A DNA stretch of 37,052 nucleotides, taken from a virus. The position numbers and the translations under genes are program-made. Below the pieces are notes generated by a model, which saw only the letters and a list, made by a program, of their open reading frames with translations, was not told the DNA's origin and did no database searches. The stretch lies in IMG/VR virus record IMGVR_UViG_3300027976_000097, positions 1-37,052 of that record; one strand, written 5' to 3'. The first letter of the stretch is position 1, and the number at the start of each line of letters is the position of its first letter. This document shows positions 14,223-22,605 of this stretch, piece by piece.

Positions 14223-15043
14223 GGAAATAGTCTAGCTAAAGGAACACCCTGTGCAATTTCGTCAACAGTCCATTCAGTATGACACAGTTTTAAAAACCAT
14301 TCTTCTCTGTTGAGCAACGTAGGATTTTCTAGTTGAGACCATTCAATACTCATAGGGGCTGCTAGGCTACTAGTGTCACATAATACAGGTATGCCTTGTA
14401 TTGCTGCTTGTACTGCTGGTCCAGCATTGTGATTAATCACGCAATGATAATTGTAAAATATATCAAAATCGTCATAGGTATTTGCTAGACGTTTTGGTTT
14501 TTCAACAATAATATTGCTCATCTTAAAGGTAAACGGTGATCGAGGATGCGGTCTTACAATAATTCTTCTATTGGTATATTGCTTAATTTTAGCAATGGTA
14601 TCCTCGCACCATTGTCGCATGATTGGCATGCCTTGCCATTGAAGACTTTCTTGATGTTGGCATGCTACTAGTATTTCGCCCCTGTGTCTCTCAGGCCTAG
14701 ATTTCAAACTCACACCTAACATGTCGGGTCTGTTGGTATCTAAATTTTCACTATTTCCAAAGTATCCTAAATTGTTAATATGGTCTAATGACAGTCGCCA
14801 TGTCTCTCCACGTTTGAGATTTCCTACTTCAATAATAACGACTGGCTTGTTTATGCGCTTGCAGTGGTCGTAGATTGTTTTGTTATTTCTCATTCTCCCA
14901 GACCAAAGCACTGACCATATGACCGCAACATCTTCGTCACGATCAACAACTGTATGCCCAAGAGAAAGTAGTCCCTGTTCAACAGCGTCAAATATTGGCG
15001 GGCTATTAAGAGCACCGTACTCGCGATAAAGTTTGAATTTCAT
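14219..15043 (-). CDS. glycosyltransferase-like protein, paralogue 1 of 4
   Basis: A 274-residue protein with a C-terminal half shared with three others in this window (19250-21961): RRIIVRPHPRSPF, VINHNAGPAVQAAIQGIPVLCD, SQLENPTLLNREEW and a Trp/Glu/Gly-ending TEWTVDEIAQG. The RP-x-x-R-x-HP motif and the later G(I/V)P segment resemble capsule-polysaccharide (KpsS/KpsC-like) or GT-B-type transferases, so a sugar-transfer role is inferred. It is transcribed divergently from the plus-strand island, with GTTAAATA 21 nt before its ATG. Confidence 0.55.
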   Translation of the reverse strand: MKFKLYREYGALNSPPIFDAVEQGLLSLGHTVVDRDEDVAVIWSVLWSGRMRNNKTIYDHCKRINKPVVIIEVGNLKRGETWRLSLDHINNLGYFGNSENLDTNRPDMLGVSLKSRPERHRGEILVACQHQESLQWQGMPIMRQWCEDTIAKIKQYTNRRIIVRPHPRSPFTFKMSNIIVEKPKRLANTYDDFDIFYNYHCVINHNAGPAVQAAIQGIPVLCDTSSLAAPMSIEWSQLENPTLLNREEWFLKLCHTEWTVDEIAQGVPLARLFP

Positions 15044-15049
15044 ATGTCT

Positions 15050-15057
15050 AATAAATA
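15050..15057 (+). promoter_or_regulatory. late-type box AATAAATA (plus strand)
   Basis: AATAAATA ends 21 nt before the ATG at 15079. It faces away from the box at 15065-15072, forming a divergent promoter pair in the 35-nt gap between two genes. Confidence 0.4.
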
Positions 15058-15064
15058 ATATACG

Positions 15065-15072
15065 TATTTAAC
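15065..15072 (-). promoter_or_regulatory. late-type box GTTAAATA (minus strand)
   Basis: The minus strand reads GTTAAATA, ending 21 nt before the ATG at 15043. The same spacing occurs at the AATAAATA boxes facing the plus-strand genes. Confidence 0.35.
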
Positions 15073-15078
15073 GAGACT

Positions 15079-15477
15079 ATGGACAAGTTTATAAAAAAGA
15101 TTAATAAAATATCAAAGATTACAGAGAACGCACTAGTGATAGGTGACGGGTTTGGTAATCTGCCAAATATCTTATTAGCACACAACAGTGTGTTTATAGT
15201 TGATAACAATGATATTAGCATGCGATCAAAGAAATTAATTTATAGAGAGAATCTTAATAATTTAACATCGCTCACGCATGTTAGAGTTATATACATCGAT
15301 TTGAATAAATTAAATAGACTAGAAGAATTAAAAATGTTTTGGTCAAATAATAAAGCCTGTGTGATCATTGAAGGTGGAGAACCTATTAGTAGAGAGTTCT
15401 CAAAACCGTTGTATGATACAGGATGGAATTGCACACGAGTTGAAAAACACTTTCACGTATGGGAACAGAAAAAATGA
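15079..15477 (+). CDS. small Rossmann-type protein, possible methyltransferase relative
   Basis: A 132-residue protein with a first strand/glycine loop ALVIGDGFGNLPNILL followed by VFIVDNNDISM, which suggests the nucleotide-binding half of a class I methyltransferase, but it is too short for a complete one. A later ACVIIEGGEPIS strand and a Trp/His-rich end (HFHVWEQKK) follow. It starts the plus-strand operon and overlaps the next gene by ATGA. Function unknown. Confidence 0.5.
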   Translation: MDKFIKKINKISKITENALVIGDGFGNLPNILLAHNSVFIVDNNDISMRSKKLIYRENLNNLTSLTHVRVIYIDLNKLNRLEELKMFWSNNKACVIIEGGEPISREFSKPLYDTGWNCTRVEKHFHVWEQKK

Positions 15478-16286
15478 AGATAGCAGTAGTCACTACATTT
15501 CATGAAAAAGGTCTTAAATTGTACGGTCAGAAAATGATCGATTCATTTTGTGAAAATTGGCCAGAAGAAGTTACATTACACATATACCCCGAATTGTGTA
15601 ATCCAGCAATTCGAAATCATAATCATATAACATTAAAGCGGTTAGAAGAAGTCGCAGAATTGATGGTATTTAAAAAACGATGGAAAGATGTTCCAAAAGC
15701 AAACGGGGATGTAAGTGCCGATCTTGTAAAAATTAAAAGAAAAGATGCAGGCAAAGGTTTTAAATGGGATGCTATTAGATTTGCTCACAAAGTTTATGCA
15801 ATTTTTGACTGCGCTAGAGAAACAGATGCAGATGTATTATTGTGGATGGATGCTGATACCATATGCCACAGTCCTATTACTGTTGATCAACTAAAAAAGT
15901 TTTGTCCTGAAAATATTGATCTTGGTTATCTAGGCCGCGAAGGAAAATACACCGAATGCGGACTGTATTCTATGAATTTACGATCACCAGCTGTGCATAA
16001 TTTTCTACGTGAATTTCAGCGTATGTATGATGATGCAGAAAATGGAATATTTACATTAGCCGAATGGCATGACAGCTTTGTATTTGATGTAGTTCGAGCA
16101 AAATTTGGAAATCAATTAAAAGAATACAATTGGAGTGAGGGCATAGTTAAAGGTGAAGGACATCCATTAATAAATAGTCAGTGGGGAGCTTATCTCGATC
16201 ATTTAAAAGGTGACAGAAAAACTGCCGGACGAAGTCATTTAAAAGACTTAACAGTAAAAAGAACAGAGGCTTATTGGTCAAAATGA
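15474..16286 (+). CDS. glycosyltransferase with DxD motif
   Basis: A 270-residue protein beginning MKIAVVTTFHEKGLKLYGQK and containing ADVLLWMDADTICHSPI, the D-x-D metal/nucleotide-sugar-binding motif in a GT-A-like fold. The late segment GVYS-type region is replaced by LYSMNLRSPAVHNFL. It is a paralogue of the 243-residue protein at 17555-18286 (both open with AVVTT(F/M), GxKMI-SF and WPEE-TL). The ATG at 15474 is used because it gives the ATGA overlap and the conserved start. Confidence 0.7.
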   Translation: MKIAVVTTFHEKGLKLYGQKMIDSFCENWPEEVTLHIYPELCNPAIRNHNHITLKRLEEVAELMVFKKRWKDVPKANGDVSADLVKIKRKDAGKGFKWDAIRFAHKVYAIFDCARETDADVLLWMDADTICHSPITVDQLKKFCPENIDLGYLGREGKYTECGLYSMNLRSPAVHNFLREFQRMYDDAENGIFTLAEWHDSFVFDVVRAKFGNQLKEYNWSEGIVKGEGHPLINSQWGAYLDHLKGDRKTAGRSHLKDLTVKRTEAYWSK

Positions 16287-16969
16287 TATTGCCATACGAA
16301 AAAAAATATTATAGTCAGCACGGTGAAGACGGAATTATAGAATTTCTTTTAGGATTTCTTAATTTTTCTATTTTGGATAAAAAAACGTTTTTAGAAATTG
16401 GTTGGGGAAACGGTGCTGTAAATTGTTGTAGAAATTTAATAGAAAATCATAATTTTAAAGGTACTGGAGTTGATCTTAGAAAATCTAAATTTAAAAATAA
16501 AAATTTTGTTTCTGTTATTAAATTTTTAACAGTTGACGATATTGATTTTCTACTATCTCTAGAAGGGTCAGAACCTACAATGTTTAGTTTAGATATAGAT
16601 AGCATCGATTGGCATATTTTAAACGGTATGCTCAGCAAAAATTTTCAACCAAAGATAATATGCCACGAATATAATTCCACGCTAGGTCCATCTGAACTAT
16701 GGGTTAGATCAAATAAAGAGGGAACTATATATGATAAAAAATTTCGTTACGGGGCCAGCCTTTCTGCATATAAGAAAATTTTAAACCCGTTGTATAATTT
16801 TATAACTGTTGATTCTTCTGGTGTTAACGCATTTTGGTTAAGAAAAGATATTGTTGTTCCTTATGAGTTTCAAAAAAATGAGTTTTTATTTTTAAAAAAT
16901 TATGGCGAAAATCATCAAGAAAAACTAGTGGAAATTTTAAATGTTGACGATAGATGGATTCAATTATAA
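16283..16969 (+). CDS. FkbM-type methyltransferase-like protein
   Basis: A 228-residue protein starting MILPYEKKYYSQHGEDGII, with the SQ-x-GED N-terminal element and the FLEIGWGNGAVNCC SAM-binding loop, then GTGVDLRKSK. This order is typical of FkbM-like class I methyltransferases. The middle part (LDIDSIDWHIL) has an acidic loop. It is linked to the upstream glycosyltransferase by an ATGA overlap at its ATG; a TTG three codons earlier is not needed. Target probably a sugar or glycan, by context. Confidence 0.65.
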   Translation: MILPYEKKYYSQHGEDGIIEFLLGFLNFSILDKKTFLEIGWGNGAVNCCRNLIENHNFKGTGVDLRKSKFKNKNFVSVIKFLTVDDIDFLLSLEGSEPTMFSLDIDSIDWHILNGMLSKNFQPKIICHEYNSTLGPSELWVRSNKEGTIYDKKFRYGASLSAYKKILNPLYNFITVDSSGVNAFWLRKDIVVPYEFQKNEFLFLKNYGENHQEKLVEILNVDDRWIQL

Positions 16970-16989
16970 AAAAAAAATAAAAATAACAA

Positions 16990-16997
16990 AATAAATA
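16990..16997 (+). promoter_or_regulatory. late-type box AATAAATA (plus strand)
   Basis: AATAAATA ends 21 nt before the ATG at 17019. The leader contains AGGA 8 nt before the start. It lies in the only gap (about 50 nt, very A-rich) of the plus-strand operon. Confidence 0.4.
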
Positions 16998-17018
16998 TTA
17001 ACTTATAGGAACACCAAT

Positions 17019-17558
17019 ATGCCAGAAAAAAAATTAATCTTTCATTATTCCCTCGGTCCAGCTGCTGAACAATACAAACCAAAAGTTATAGTCGAAACAG
17101 GAACCCATTCGGGTAGAACAGCTACATTTATGTGTAATATTGCGTTACAGTTTAACGACAATGTAGAATATTATGGTTTTGACTTATTTGATATGGCAAA
17201 CGATGCAACTCATTCTCGTGAAATAAACGGCAAAGGAACAGGATCGTACGAAAAAGCGGTTGGTCGATTAGAAAAACTTAAAGAGACTTACCCTAAATTC
17301 AAATATACCCTACGTAAAGGGTTTACTACTGAAACATTTACATCTCCTATAATTGCAGATTTAGTATATATCGACGGAGGTCATAGTACAGAAACAGTAT
17401 TGCACGATTATTCTATGGTTAAAGGTAGCAAAGTTATTGTTTTTGATGATTATCAAATGGATAGTGTTATACAGGCAATTAAACATATAGGTATCAATGA
17501 TAAAATTAAAATAATCGAAGTAGGAAAAACAAAACAGGCAATATACAAAAACTTATGA
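17019..17558 (+). CDS. SAM-dependent methyltransferase (Methyltransf_24-like)
   Basis: A 179-residue protein with KVIVETGTHSGRTATFM (SAM-binding glycine loop), YYGFDLFD (acidic end of strand 2) and ADLVYIDGGHSTETVLHDY, the D-G-x-H motif of cephalosporin hydroxylase/Methyltransf_24-type enzymes. It ends with VIVFDDYQ and a basic tail. AGGA lies 8 nt upstream of its ATG. Probable sugar or glycan methyltransferase by neighbourhood; the substrate is unknown. Confidence 0.7.
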   Translation: MPEKKLIFHYSLGPAAEQYKPKVIVETGTHSGRTATFMCNIALQFNDNVEYYGFDLFDMANDATHSREINGKGTGSYEKAVGRLEKLKETYPKFKYTLRKGFTTETFTSPIIADLVYIDGGHSTETVLHDYSMVKGSKVIVFDDYQMDSVIQAIKHIGINDKIKIIEVGKTKQAIYKNL

Positions 17559-18286
17559 AAAATATTGCAGCAGTTACTACTATGAATAAAGAATATTATG
17601 ACATAATTGGTCATAAGATGATTAAATCATTCATTAAATGGTGGCCCGAAGAGATTACGCTATATGTCTTTACAGAGGAGTTCGATCTTCCTGTTACATC
17701 AACTAATATTGTTAGTAAAGACATCTTCGAAGCATGTGACCCTAGCCTATCGGCATTTTTAAAGTGGCGGGGTGATCATTTTACTAAAAAGTTTGCATTT
17801 AAAGCATATACATGGATTACTGCTTGTAAAATTTTAAATGAAGATATTTTAATATATCTAGATGCAGATACCGAAACAAAAAAAGAAGTTCCTATGTCCT
17901 TTGTGGAAAACATGCTAGAAGATAATTCTATTTTAGCATATATGTACGCAGCATCAGTTGATGAAAATAGTAACAATTTAAAAATTGTAGATAACGCTGA
18001 AACTTGCATATATTGGTTTGATAATAAACATAGCTTTTCTAAAGAGTTTATGAAACATTACGAAAACATTTACGAATCAAGAGAAATTGATAACAGAGAA
18101 ATTTTTAAAAAGCCTCACGATACTTGGGTTATTACAGATTGCGTTAGATTAGCAGAAAATAATAATGTTAAAGTAAGGAATCTACACCCAGAAAAAAATA
18201 GCAGGAGCCCTATTAAGAAAACTATTCTTAACGAGTATTTTTCTCATTTTAAAGGTAAGAGTAAATTTATACAGGAAAGAATATGA
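17555..18286 (+). CDS. glycosyltransferase, paralogue of 15474-16286
   Basis: A 243-residue protein with MKNIAAVTTMNKEYYDIIGH and ILIYLDADTETKKEVPM: the same N-terminal pattern and D-x-D motif as the 270-residue glycosyltransferase upstream. It is linked to both neighbours by ATGA overlaps. Two paralogues in one operon suggest either successive sugar additions or different acceptors. Confidence 0.65.
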   Translation: MKNIAAVTTMNKEYYDIIGHKMIKSFIKWWPEEITLYVFTEEFDLPVTSTNIVSKDIFEACDPSLSAFLKWRGDHFTKKFAFKAYTWITACKILNEDILIYLDADTETKKEVPMSFVENMLEDNSILAYMYAASVDENSNNLKIVDNAETCIYWFDNKHSFSKEFMKHYENIYESREIDNREIFKKPHDTWVITDCVRLAENNNVKVRNLHPEKNSRSPIKKTILNEYFSHFKGKSKFIQERI

Positions 18287-19257
18287 AAAAAACTGCAATT
18301 GTAACAGGTATTACTGGACAAGACGGCCCTTACTTGTCAAAAAATCTCCTAGAGAAAGGATACAAAGTTTATGGACTTGTAAAGAGATATTCAAATCCTA
18401 ATTTAGACAACTTAAAATTTCTAGGAATCGAAAATGAGGTTGAACTAATTACCGGCGATATAACCGACGATGCGTGTATTAATCATATGGTTAAGGCCAT
18501 CAGGCCTGACGAATTTTATAATCTAGCGGCCCAGAGTTTTGTAGGAATAAGCTGGGATATTAATAAATTAACCACAGAAGTAAATTCATTAGGCCCTCTA
18601 AATATTTTAAATGCATTAAAATCCAATAGTCCTGTTACTCGATTTTATCAAGCATCGACCTCTGAATTATACGGTAACAATAGCAATCAAGGCACACAGG
18701 ATGAAAATACTAGCTTTAAACCTCGCAGCCCTTACGGTGTTAGTAAACTATACGCTTATTGGATAACGATTAATTTTAGAGAAAGTTATAGTATACATGC
18801 TTCTAACGGAATCTTGTTTAATCATGAAAGTCCGCTACGAGGAAAAGAATTTGTAACTAGAAAAATAACAGATGGAGTAGCTAAAATTAAATTAGGAATG
18901 GCTAATAACATTACATTGGGAAATCTTGACGCTAAACGAGATTGGGGACATGCTAAAGATTTTGTCGAAGCTATGTGGTTAATGTTACAGCAGGATGTGC
19001 CGGACGATTATGTAGTTTGCACCGGCAATCAGTACTCTATTAGAGAGTTACTAGATGTAGCATTTTCTGCTGCTGATATCTCTAATTGGGTCAATTATGT
19101 TGAAATAGATCCTAGATTTAAAAGACCGGCCGAAGTACACACGCTTGTTGGAAACTATTCAAAAATAAAAACAAAATTAGGTTGGACCCCTAAAATATCT
19201 TTTGAGGATATGATAACCGAAATGGTAAAAGAAGATATTATCCGACTATCTAAATAA
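18283..19257 (+). CDS. gmd: GDP-mannose 4,6-dehydratase
   Basis: A 324-residue short-chain dehydrogenase. The Rossmann N-terminus is VTGITGQDGPYLSK (GxxGxxG), followed by YNLAAQSFVG and ASTSELYG (catalytic Thr/Ser region). The Y-x3-K pair is in PYGVSKLYAYW, and LFNHESPLRGKEFVTRKI and LGNLDAKRDWGHAKDFVEAMW complete the GMD signature. It makes GDP-4-keto-6-deoxymannose, the precursor of GDP-fucose/rhamnose/perosamine-type sugars. The last gene of the plus-strand operon; its 3' end overlaps the convergent minus-strand gene by 8 nt. Confidence 0.92.
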   Translation: MKKTAIVTGITGQDGPYLSKNLLEKGYKVYGLVKRYSNPNLDNLKFLGIENEVELITGDITDDACINHMVKAIRPDEFYNLAAQSFVGISWDINKLTTEVNSLGPLNILNALKSNSPVTRFYQASTSELYGNNSNQGTQDENTSFKPRSPYGVSKLYAYWITINFRESYSIHASNGILFNHESPLRGKEFVTRKITDGVAKIKLGMANNITLGNLDAKRDWGHAKDFVEAMWLMLQQDVPDDYVVCTGNQYSIRELLDVAFSAADISNWVNYVEIDPRFKRPAEVHTLVGNYSKIKTKLGWTPKISFEDMITEMVKEDIIRLSK

Positions 19258-20185
19258 ATTGTCGCATATGGGCCCAACATTCACCCGACCGCAATTCGTT
19301 AAAGTTCCAGTGAAACATTGACAATCTCTCAACCCAGGCCTGTCTATCTAACAGTTGTGGGTTTTCTATTTGTGATAATTCTGTATCGGCAATTTCTGCA
19401 CATTGACTACGTGCAGGATCTAATACAAAAATAGGCACGCCTTCTATAGCAGCACCAACAACTGGACTAGAATTATAGTTAACTGCTGTCCAGCAATTTT
19501 TTAAATCATCTATTAAATTTACGTTTTGACTAAGAGTAACACCTTTGGCAAATTTAATTCGACACTTGGGATTTTTAGTATCTAAGTATTCGCGAGCAGC
19601 TTTATCACCGGGGTGTGCTCGAATAACAATTGGTCTATTTGAATACTGTCTAATAGTATTAATTGTTTGAATAGTCCAATCTTGTATGTCAACGTTGCCC
19701 ATACTCCAACCACCGTTTCTTTGTAGGAGAAGTAATATATGATCGCCGTTAGTTCTATAATCTTTCAATGTTAGATTTAAGTTCTTACTAATTTTCTGCC
19801 ATCTTTGGGAGTCTATCTCTGTATCGCAATAAATCCCAGTGCCGGGAAAGACTCCATTAAAACTATATCGCAAATAATGTAACGGATTAGTAGTATTAGC
19901 ATACAAAAATAAATTACTATCAACAGCAACTACATATTTTTTATTCTGTATTTGATTGGCAATAACTGTGTTTCTTAATTGTAGGTGCTGAGAGGTGATG
20001 TTACCTTGGCCTAACCATCCCTGGATAACTCCTACATCTGAACTTTGATAATCAAGAGAGTTGTTGTCGACAGAAATATCACCTGCAGATTGAACCCCCA
20101 TCGAAAAGTTTTTTAATAACTCAATCTTTTCAGGATTTTTTGCGTTAGGTACTGTTTTATGATAAACTGTTACCGTTTTCTTCAT
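19250..20185 (-). CDS. glycosyltransferase-like protein, paralogue 2 of 4
   Basis: A 311-residue protein with RPIVIRAHPGDKAARE, VNYNSSPVVGAAIEGVPIFV, SQIENPQLLDRQAW and MFHWNFNELRSGECW, the same four landmarks as the neighbours at 20157-21961 and 14219-15043. The KpsS/KpsC-like capsule transferase resemblance is inference. The ATG at 20185 is chosen (MKKTVTVYHK) over one six codons upstream; it overlaps the preceding gene by 29 nt. Confidence 0.55.
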   Translation of the reverse strand: MKKTVTVYHKTVPNAKNPEKIELLKNFSMGVQSAGDISVDNNSLDYQSSDVGVIQGWLGQGNITSQHLQLRNTVIANQIQNKKYVVAVDSNLFLYANTTNPLHYLRYSFNGVFPGTGIYCDTEIDSQRWQKISKNLNLTLKDYRTNGDHILLLLQRNGGWSMGNVDIQDWTIQTINTIRQYSNRPIVIRAHPGDKAAREYLDTKNPKCRIKFAKGVTLSQNVNLIDDLKNCWTAVNYNSSPVVGAAIEGVPIFVLDPARSQCAEIADTELSQIENPQLLDRQAWVERLSMFHWNFNELRSGECWAHMRQFI

Positions 20186-21179
20186 ATTGTAATGATTCAT
20201 CAACTAATGGTAAAATATGTTTCCACACGGTACCGGTTAGCATTTCTTGTTCATTCCACTGACTATTTGCTAATCGATTTAACCATTCTTCCACAACAAC
20301 TTTATCAACTAACTTAGGATTATTAATCTCATCGATACGATGACTTGATATAGGATACGCAAGATTCCCTTCATCTATAGTGATGCACGGCACTGCTTGT
20401 AACACAGCATCGACACAACTTCCACTGCTATACGAAACACAGATACCTGCCTCGGATAAATCTTGATCTAGGGTAGTTGAAACTCCGTCTTTCCAAATTA
20501 AATTCTTAAAATTTTCAAACAACAGTGGTCCCACTTCACCAAAAAATTCAGTGTGGCCTTTATCGCTCATTGCTGGATGAAATCGAATTGAAATAGGTCT
20601 GTCTGAAGAAACTCTAATTTCTTTTACTGTGTCTACAAACCACTCGCTTAATTTCTGTCCTCTTAAGCTAGCATCACCGGGTAGTTGTAATAATATTAAA
20701 ATATTACCAGCTTTATGATCTTTCCATGTGGAAAATTCAGGGATCGTAAGTTTGGTTTTTAAAAATGCAATTCTATTTTTGTCAATAGATTCAGTATTAT
20801 AAAATACACCGCTATTATTTAAAAATCCATCAACACCTATTCTATAGAAATCATAATTATTTTGTTTATCAATAACTCTACCTAGAATTGGAGTTTCAAC
20901 AAATATTATAGTTTTTGCATTTCTTTGTATACTTTGTTTGGTAACATGGTGTTCTGCTAATCTTTCTTTTACAGTTCCAAATTGAACAGCAATATCGCAC
21001 TTTTCTATTTCAGGATCATAACTTAATCTTAAGTCAATACCATGCTCTTTTTTTAATTGTTTATTTGTGTCAATCTCAAATAAATTAAAATAATATTTTT
21101 CAATTCCGTCGTAGAATGCACGTAAGATATTTCTTTCAGTATTGTTTGACCCAGAAGTAATGCTAACTAAAATTTTCAT
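20157..21179 (-). CDS. glycosyltransferase-like protein, paralogue 3 of 4
   Basis: A 340-residue protein with RPISIRFHPAMSDKGH, CVSYSSGSCVDAVLQAVP, RIDEINNPKLVDK and SQWNEQEMLTGTVWKHIL. The N-terminal half (MKILVSITSGSNNTERNILR) has a glycine/serine-rich first strand loop, as in GT-B enzymes. Overlaps both neighbours (ATGA at its start). Probably acts on a nucleotide-sugar, but no direct evidence. Confidence 0.55.
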   Translation of the reverse strand: MKILVSITSGSNNTERNILRAFYDGIEKYYFNLFEIDTNKQLKKEHGIDLRLSYDPEIEKCDIAVQFGTVKERLAEHHVTKQSIQRNAKTIIFVETPILGRVIDKQNNYDFYRIGVDGFLNNSGVFYNTESIDKNRIAFLKTKLTIPEFSTWKDHKAGNILILLQLPGDASLRGQKLSEWFVDTVKEIRVSSDRPISIRFHPAMSDKGHTEFFGEVGPLLFENFKNLIWKDGVSTTLDQDLSEAGICVSYSSGSCVDAVLQAVPCITIDEGNLAYPISSHRIDEINNPKLVDKVVVEEWLNRLANSQWNEQEMLTGTVWKHILPLVDESLQYEENGNSLS

Positions 21180-21961
21180 AATATCTCCAATGCAGTTCCA
21201 TTTTTCATTTCATCTACGTGAAACTGACCATAAGACAAATGGCAAGCCCATGCATATAATTTATCCGTGTCTGCATAGTACGGTGAATCTATTTGACTTA
21301 AATCTTGCAATGCTACTGGACTTGCAGCATTGGCAGGTGCTAAAGTAAAGGCAGGAATGCCGTGAAATATACTTTCTATTGCTGCTACACTATTAAAAGT
21401 TACCAGAGCAAATACATCATTATCTAATGCTGATTGCAGGGTGTCTGTGGCAATTCGATCAATTCTTTTAGGGGCTCTTTCTCTAACCTCAACAGGCCGA
21501 TTAGTATATTGTTTAATGGTTTCTACAGTTTGTTTAACCCATTGATCTTTTGTAATACTATAAAACTTACAGGGTTTTTCGTCAGGAGCTGCTACTAAAA
21601 TCTTTCGGCCGTCTTTCTTCCACGGGGCAAATTTTTTATTGAACTTGCGGAATCTATCATCTGGCCTAGCAATAATCTCCCCGTGTTGTAGATCGTTCTT
21701 TACAATACGATGCCAATATTTCCAACCGTTGGGATTAGATGTAGTGCGTTCGTTGCCAAAATATCCAGTGTCTATGTAATAGAAATCTCTACCATCTTCC
21801 CAACACTGTTTCATTATTTTATGTTTGAGTATGCCGCGTAACACAATGGGATCTGTACTAGATGTGTAATTAAAATCGTCTGTGCTTATAGGTATAGTAT
21901 TACATCCTTTGGCAAACATATTGACGTATTCGTCATTACCGTCTTTACTCAAGAAGATCAT
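21176..21961 (-). CDS. glycosyltransferase-like protein, paralogue 4 of 4 (divergent)
   Basis: A 261-residue protein starting MIFLSKDGNDEYVNMFAKGC. It keeps the C-terminal landmarks VTFNSVAAIESIFHGIPAFT, SQIDSPYYAD and YGQFHVDEMKNG, but the central RPxxxRxHP motif has become RPVEVRERAP, so the His is lost. If that His is catalytic or substrate-binding, this copy may have changed activity. The ATG at 21961 gives the ATGA overlap with the methyltransferase gene; an upstream ATG (21982) is inside it. Confidence 0.5.
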   Translation of the reverse strand: MIFLSKDGNDEYVNMFAKGCNTIPISTDDFNYTSSTDPIVLRGILKHKIMKQCWEDGRDFYYIDTGYFGNERTTSNPNGWKYWHRIVKNDLQHGEIIARPDDRFRKFNKKFAPWKKDGRKILVAAPDEKPCKFYSITKDQWVKQTVETIKQYTNRPVEVRERAPKRIDRIATDTLQSALDNDVFALVTFNSVAAIESIFHGIPAFTLAPANAASPVALQDLSQIDSPYYADTDKLYAWACHLSYGQFHVDEMKNGTALEIL

Positions 21962-22605
21962 CTTATAACTCGAATTGAGCATTGTTGATGCCTACTTCTT
22001 AACAATGTATCTATTTCTCGATCAAAATTATTAATCCACTCATAGAGAGCTTTAAACTCTCCGTTTTTCCATTCTGGATACAGTGTGTAATCTCCCCAGG
22101 GATAAAACTCGTCAAAAACTATTATCGTTCCTGGGACAATTTGAGAATTTAACAACCATAAAATTTCTTTAGTACTTGAATACAAATCGCAATCTATATG
22201 CAAAAATTTTATTTTGTCGGTATTATTAATGCACCATAATGGAACAGATTCTTTAAAAAATCCTTTAACTAGTTTTACGTTTGTATTAACATCTGGTAAA
22301 TTATCTAATTTAAAGTGCCCTGTTGGGTGTTTCGAAACTATTTTAGAATCTGTAAACCAATCTTCTGGTAACCCATCAAAACTATCAAATCCCCAAACAA
22401 TTTCTTTATCAAATCTATTTGATATAATATTAATCGTTTTACCTTGGTATACTCCAAATTCTAATACTAATCCGTTAATCATTTCCTCAGCTAAAATTTG
22501 ATATAAATGTCGCTTTCTGTCAAGGCCTGTCCCTTTAAAATTATTATTGATTTCACAAAAATAATTAATTATTTTTTCAGAAATATTTTCTTTATTAAAA
22601 ATCAT
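21958..22605 (-). CDS. TylF/macrocin-O-methyltransferase-like protein
   Basis: A 215-residue class I methyltransferase of the TylF type: GLVLEFGVYQGKTINII (SAM-binding loop), VWGFDSFDGLPEDW, KFLHIDCDLYSSTKEIL (metal-binding HIDxDxY) and TIIVFDEFYPWGDY. This order is diagnostic of the family, which methylates sugar hydroxyls. The ATG at 22605 gives the ATGA overlap; a frame starting 48 nt further upstream would overlap the glycosyltransferase gene. Confidence 0.75.
   Translation of the reverse strand: MIFNKENISEKIINYFCEINNNFKGTGLDRKRHLYQILAEEMINGLVLEFGVYQGKTINIISNRFDKEIVWGFDSFDGLPEDWFTDSKIVSKHPTGHFKLDNLPDVNTNVKLVKGFFKESVPLWCINNTDKIKFLHIDCDLYSSTKEILWLLNSQIVPGTIIVFDEFYPWGDYTLYPEWKNGEFKALYEWINNFDREIDTLLRSRHQQCSIRVIR

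Noticed and set aside
16970-17018. Terminator in the A-rich gap of the plus-strand operon
   Set aside because: No hairpin; A-runs on the plus strand only, and the gap holds a late-type box and AGGA before the next gene.
21176-21982. ATG at 21982 for the fourth glycosyltransferase-like protein
   Set aside because: It lies inside the methyltransferase gene; the ATG at 21961 gives an ATGA overlap like those of all genes in this operon.
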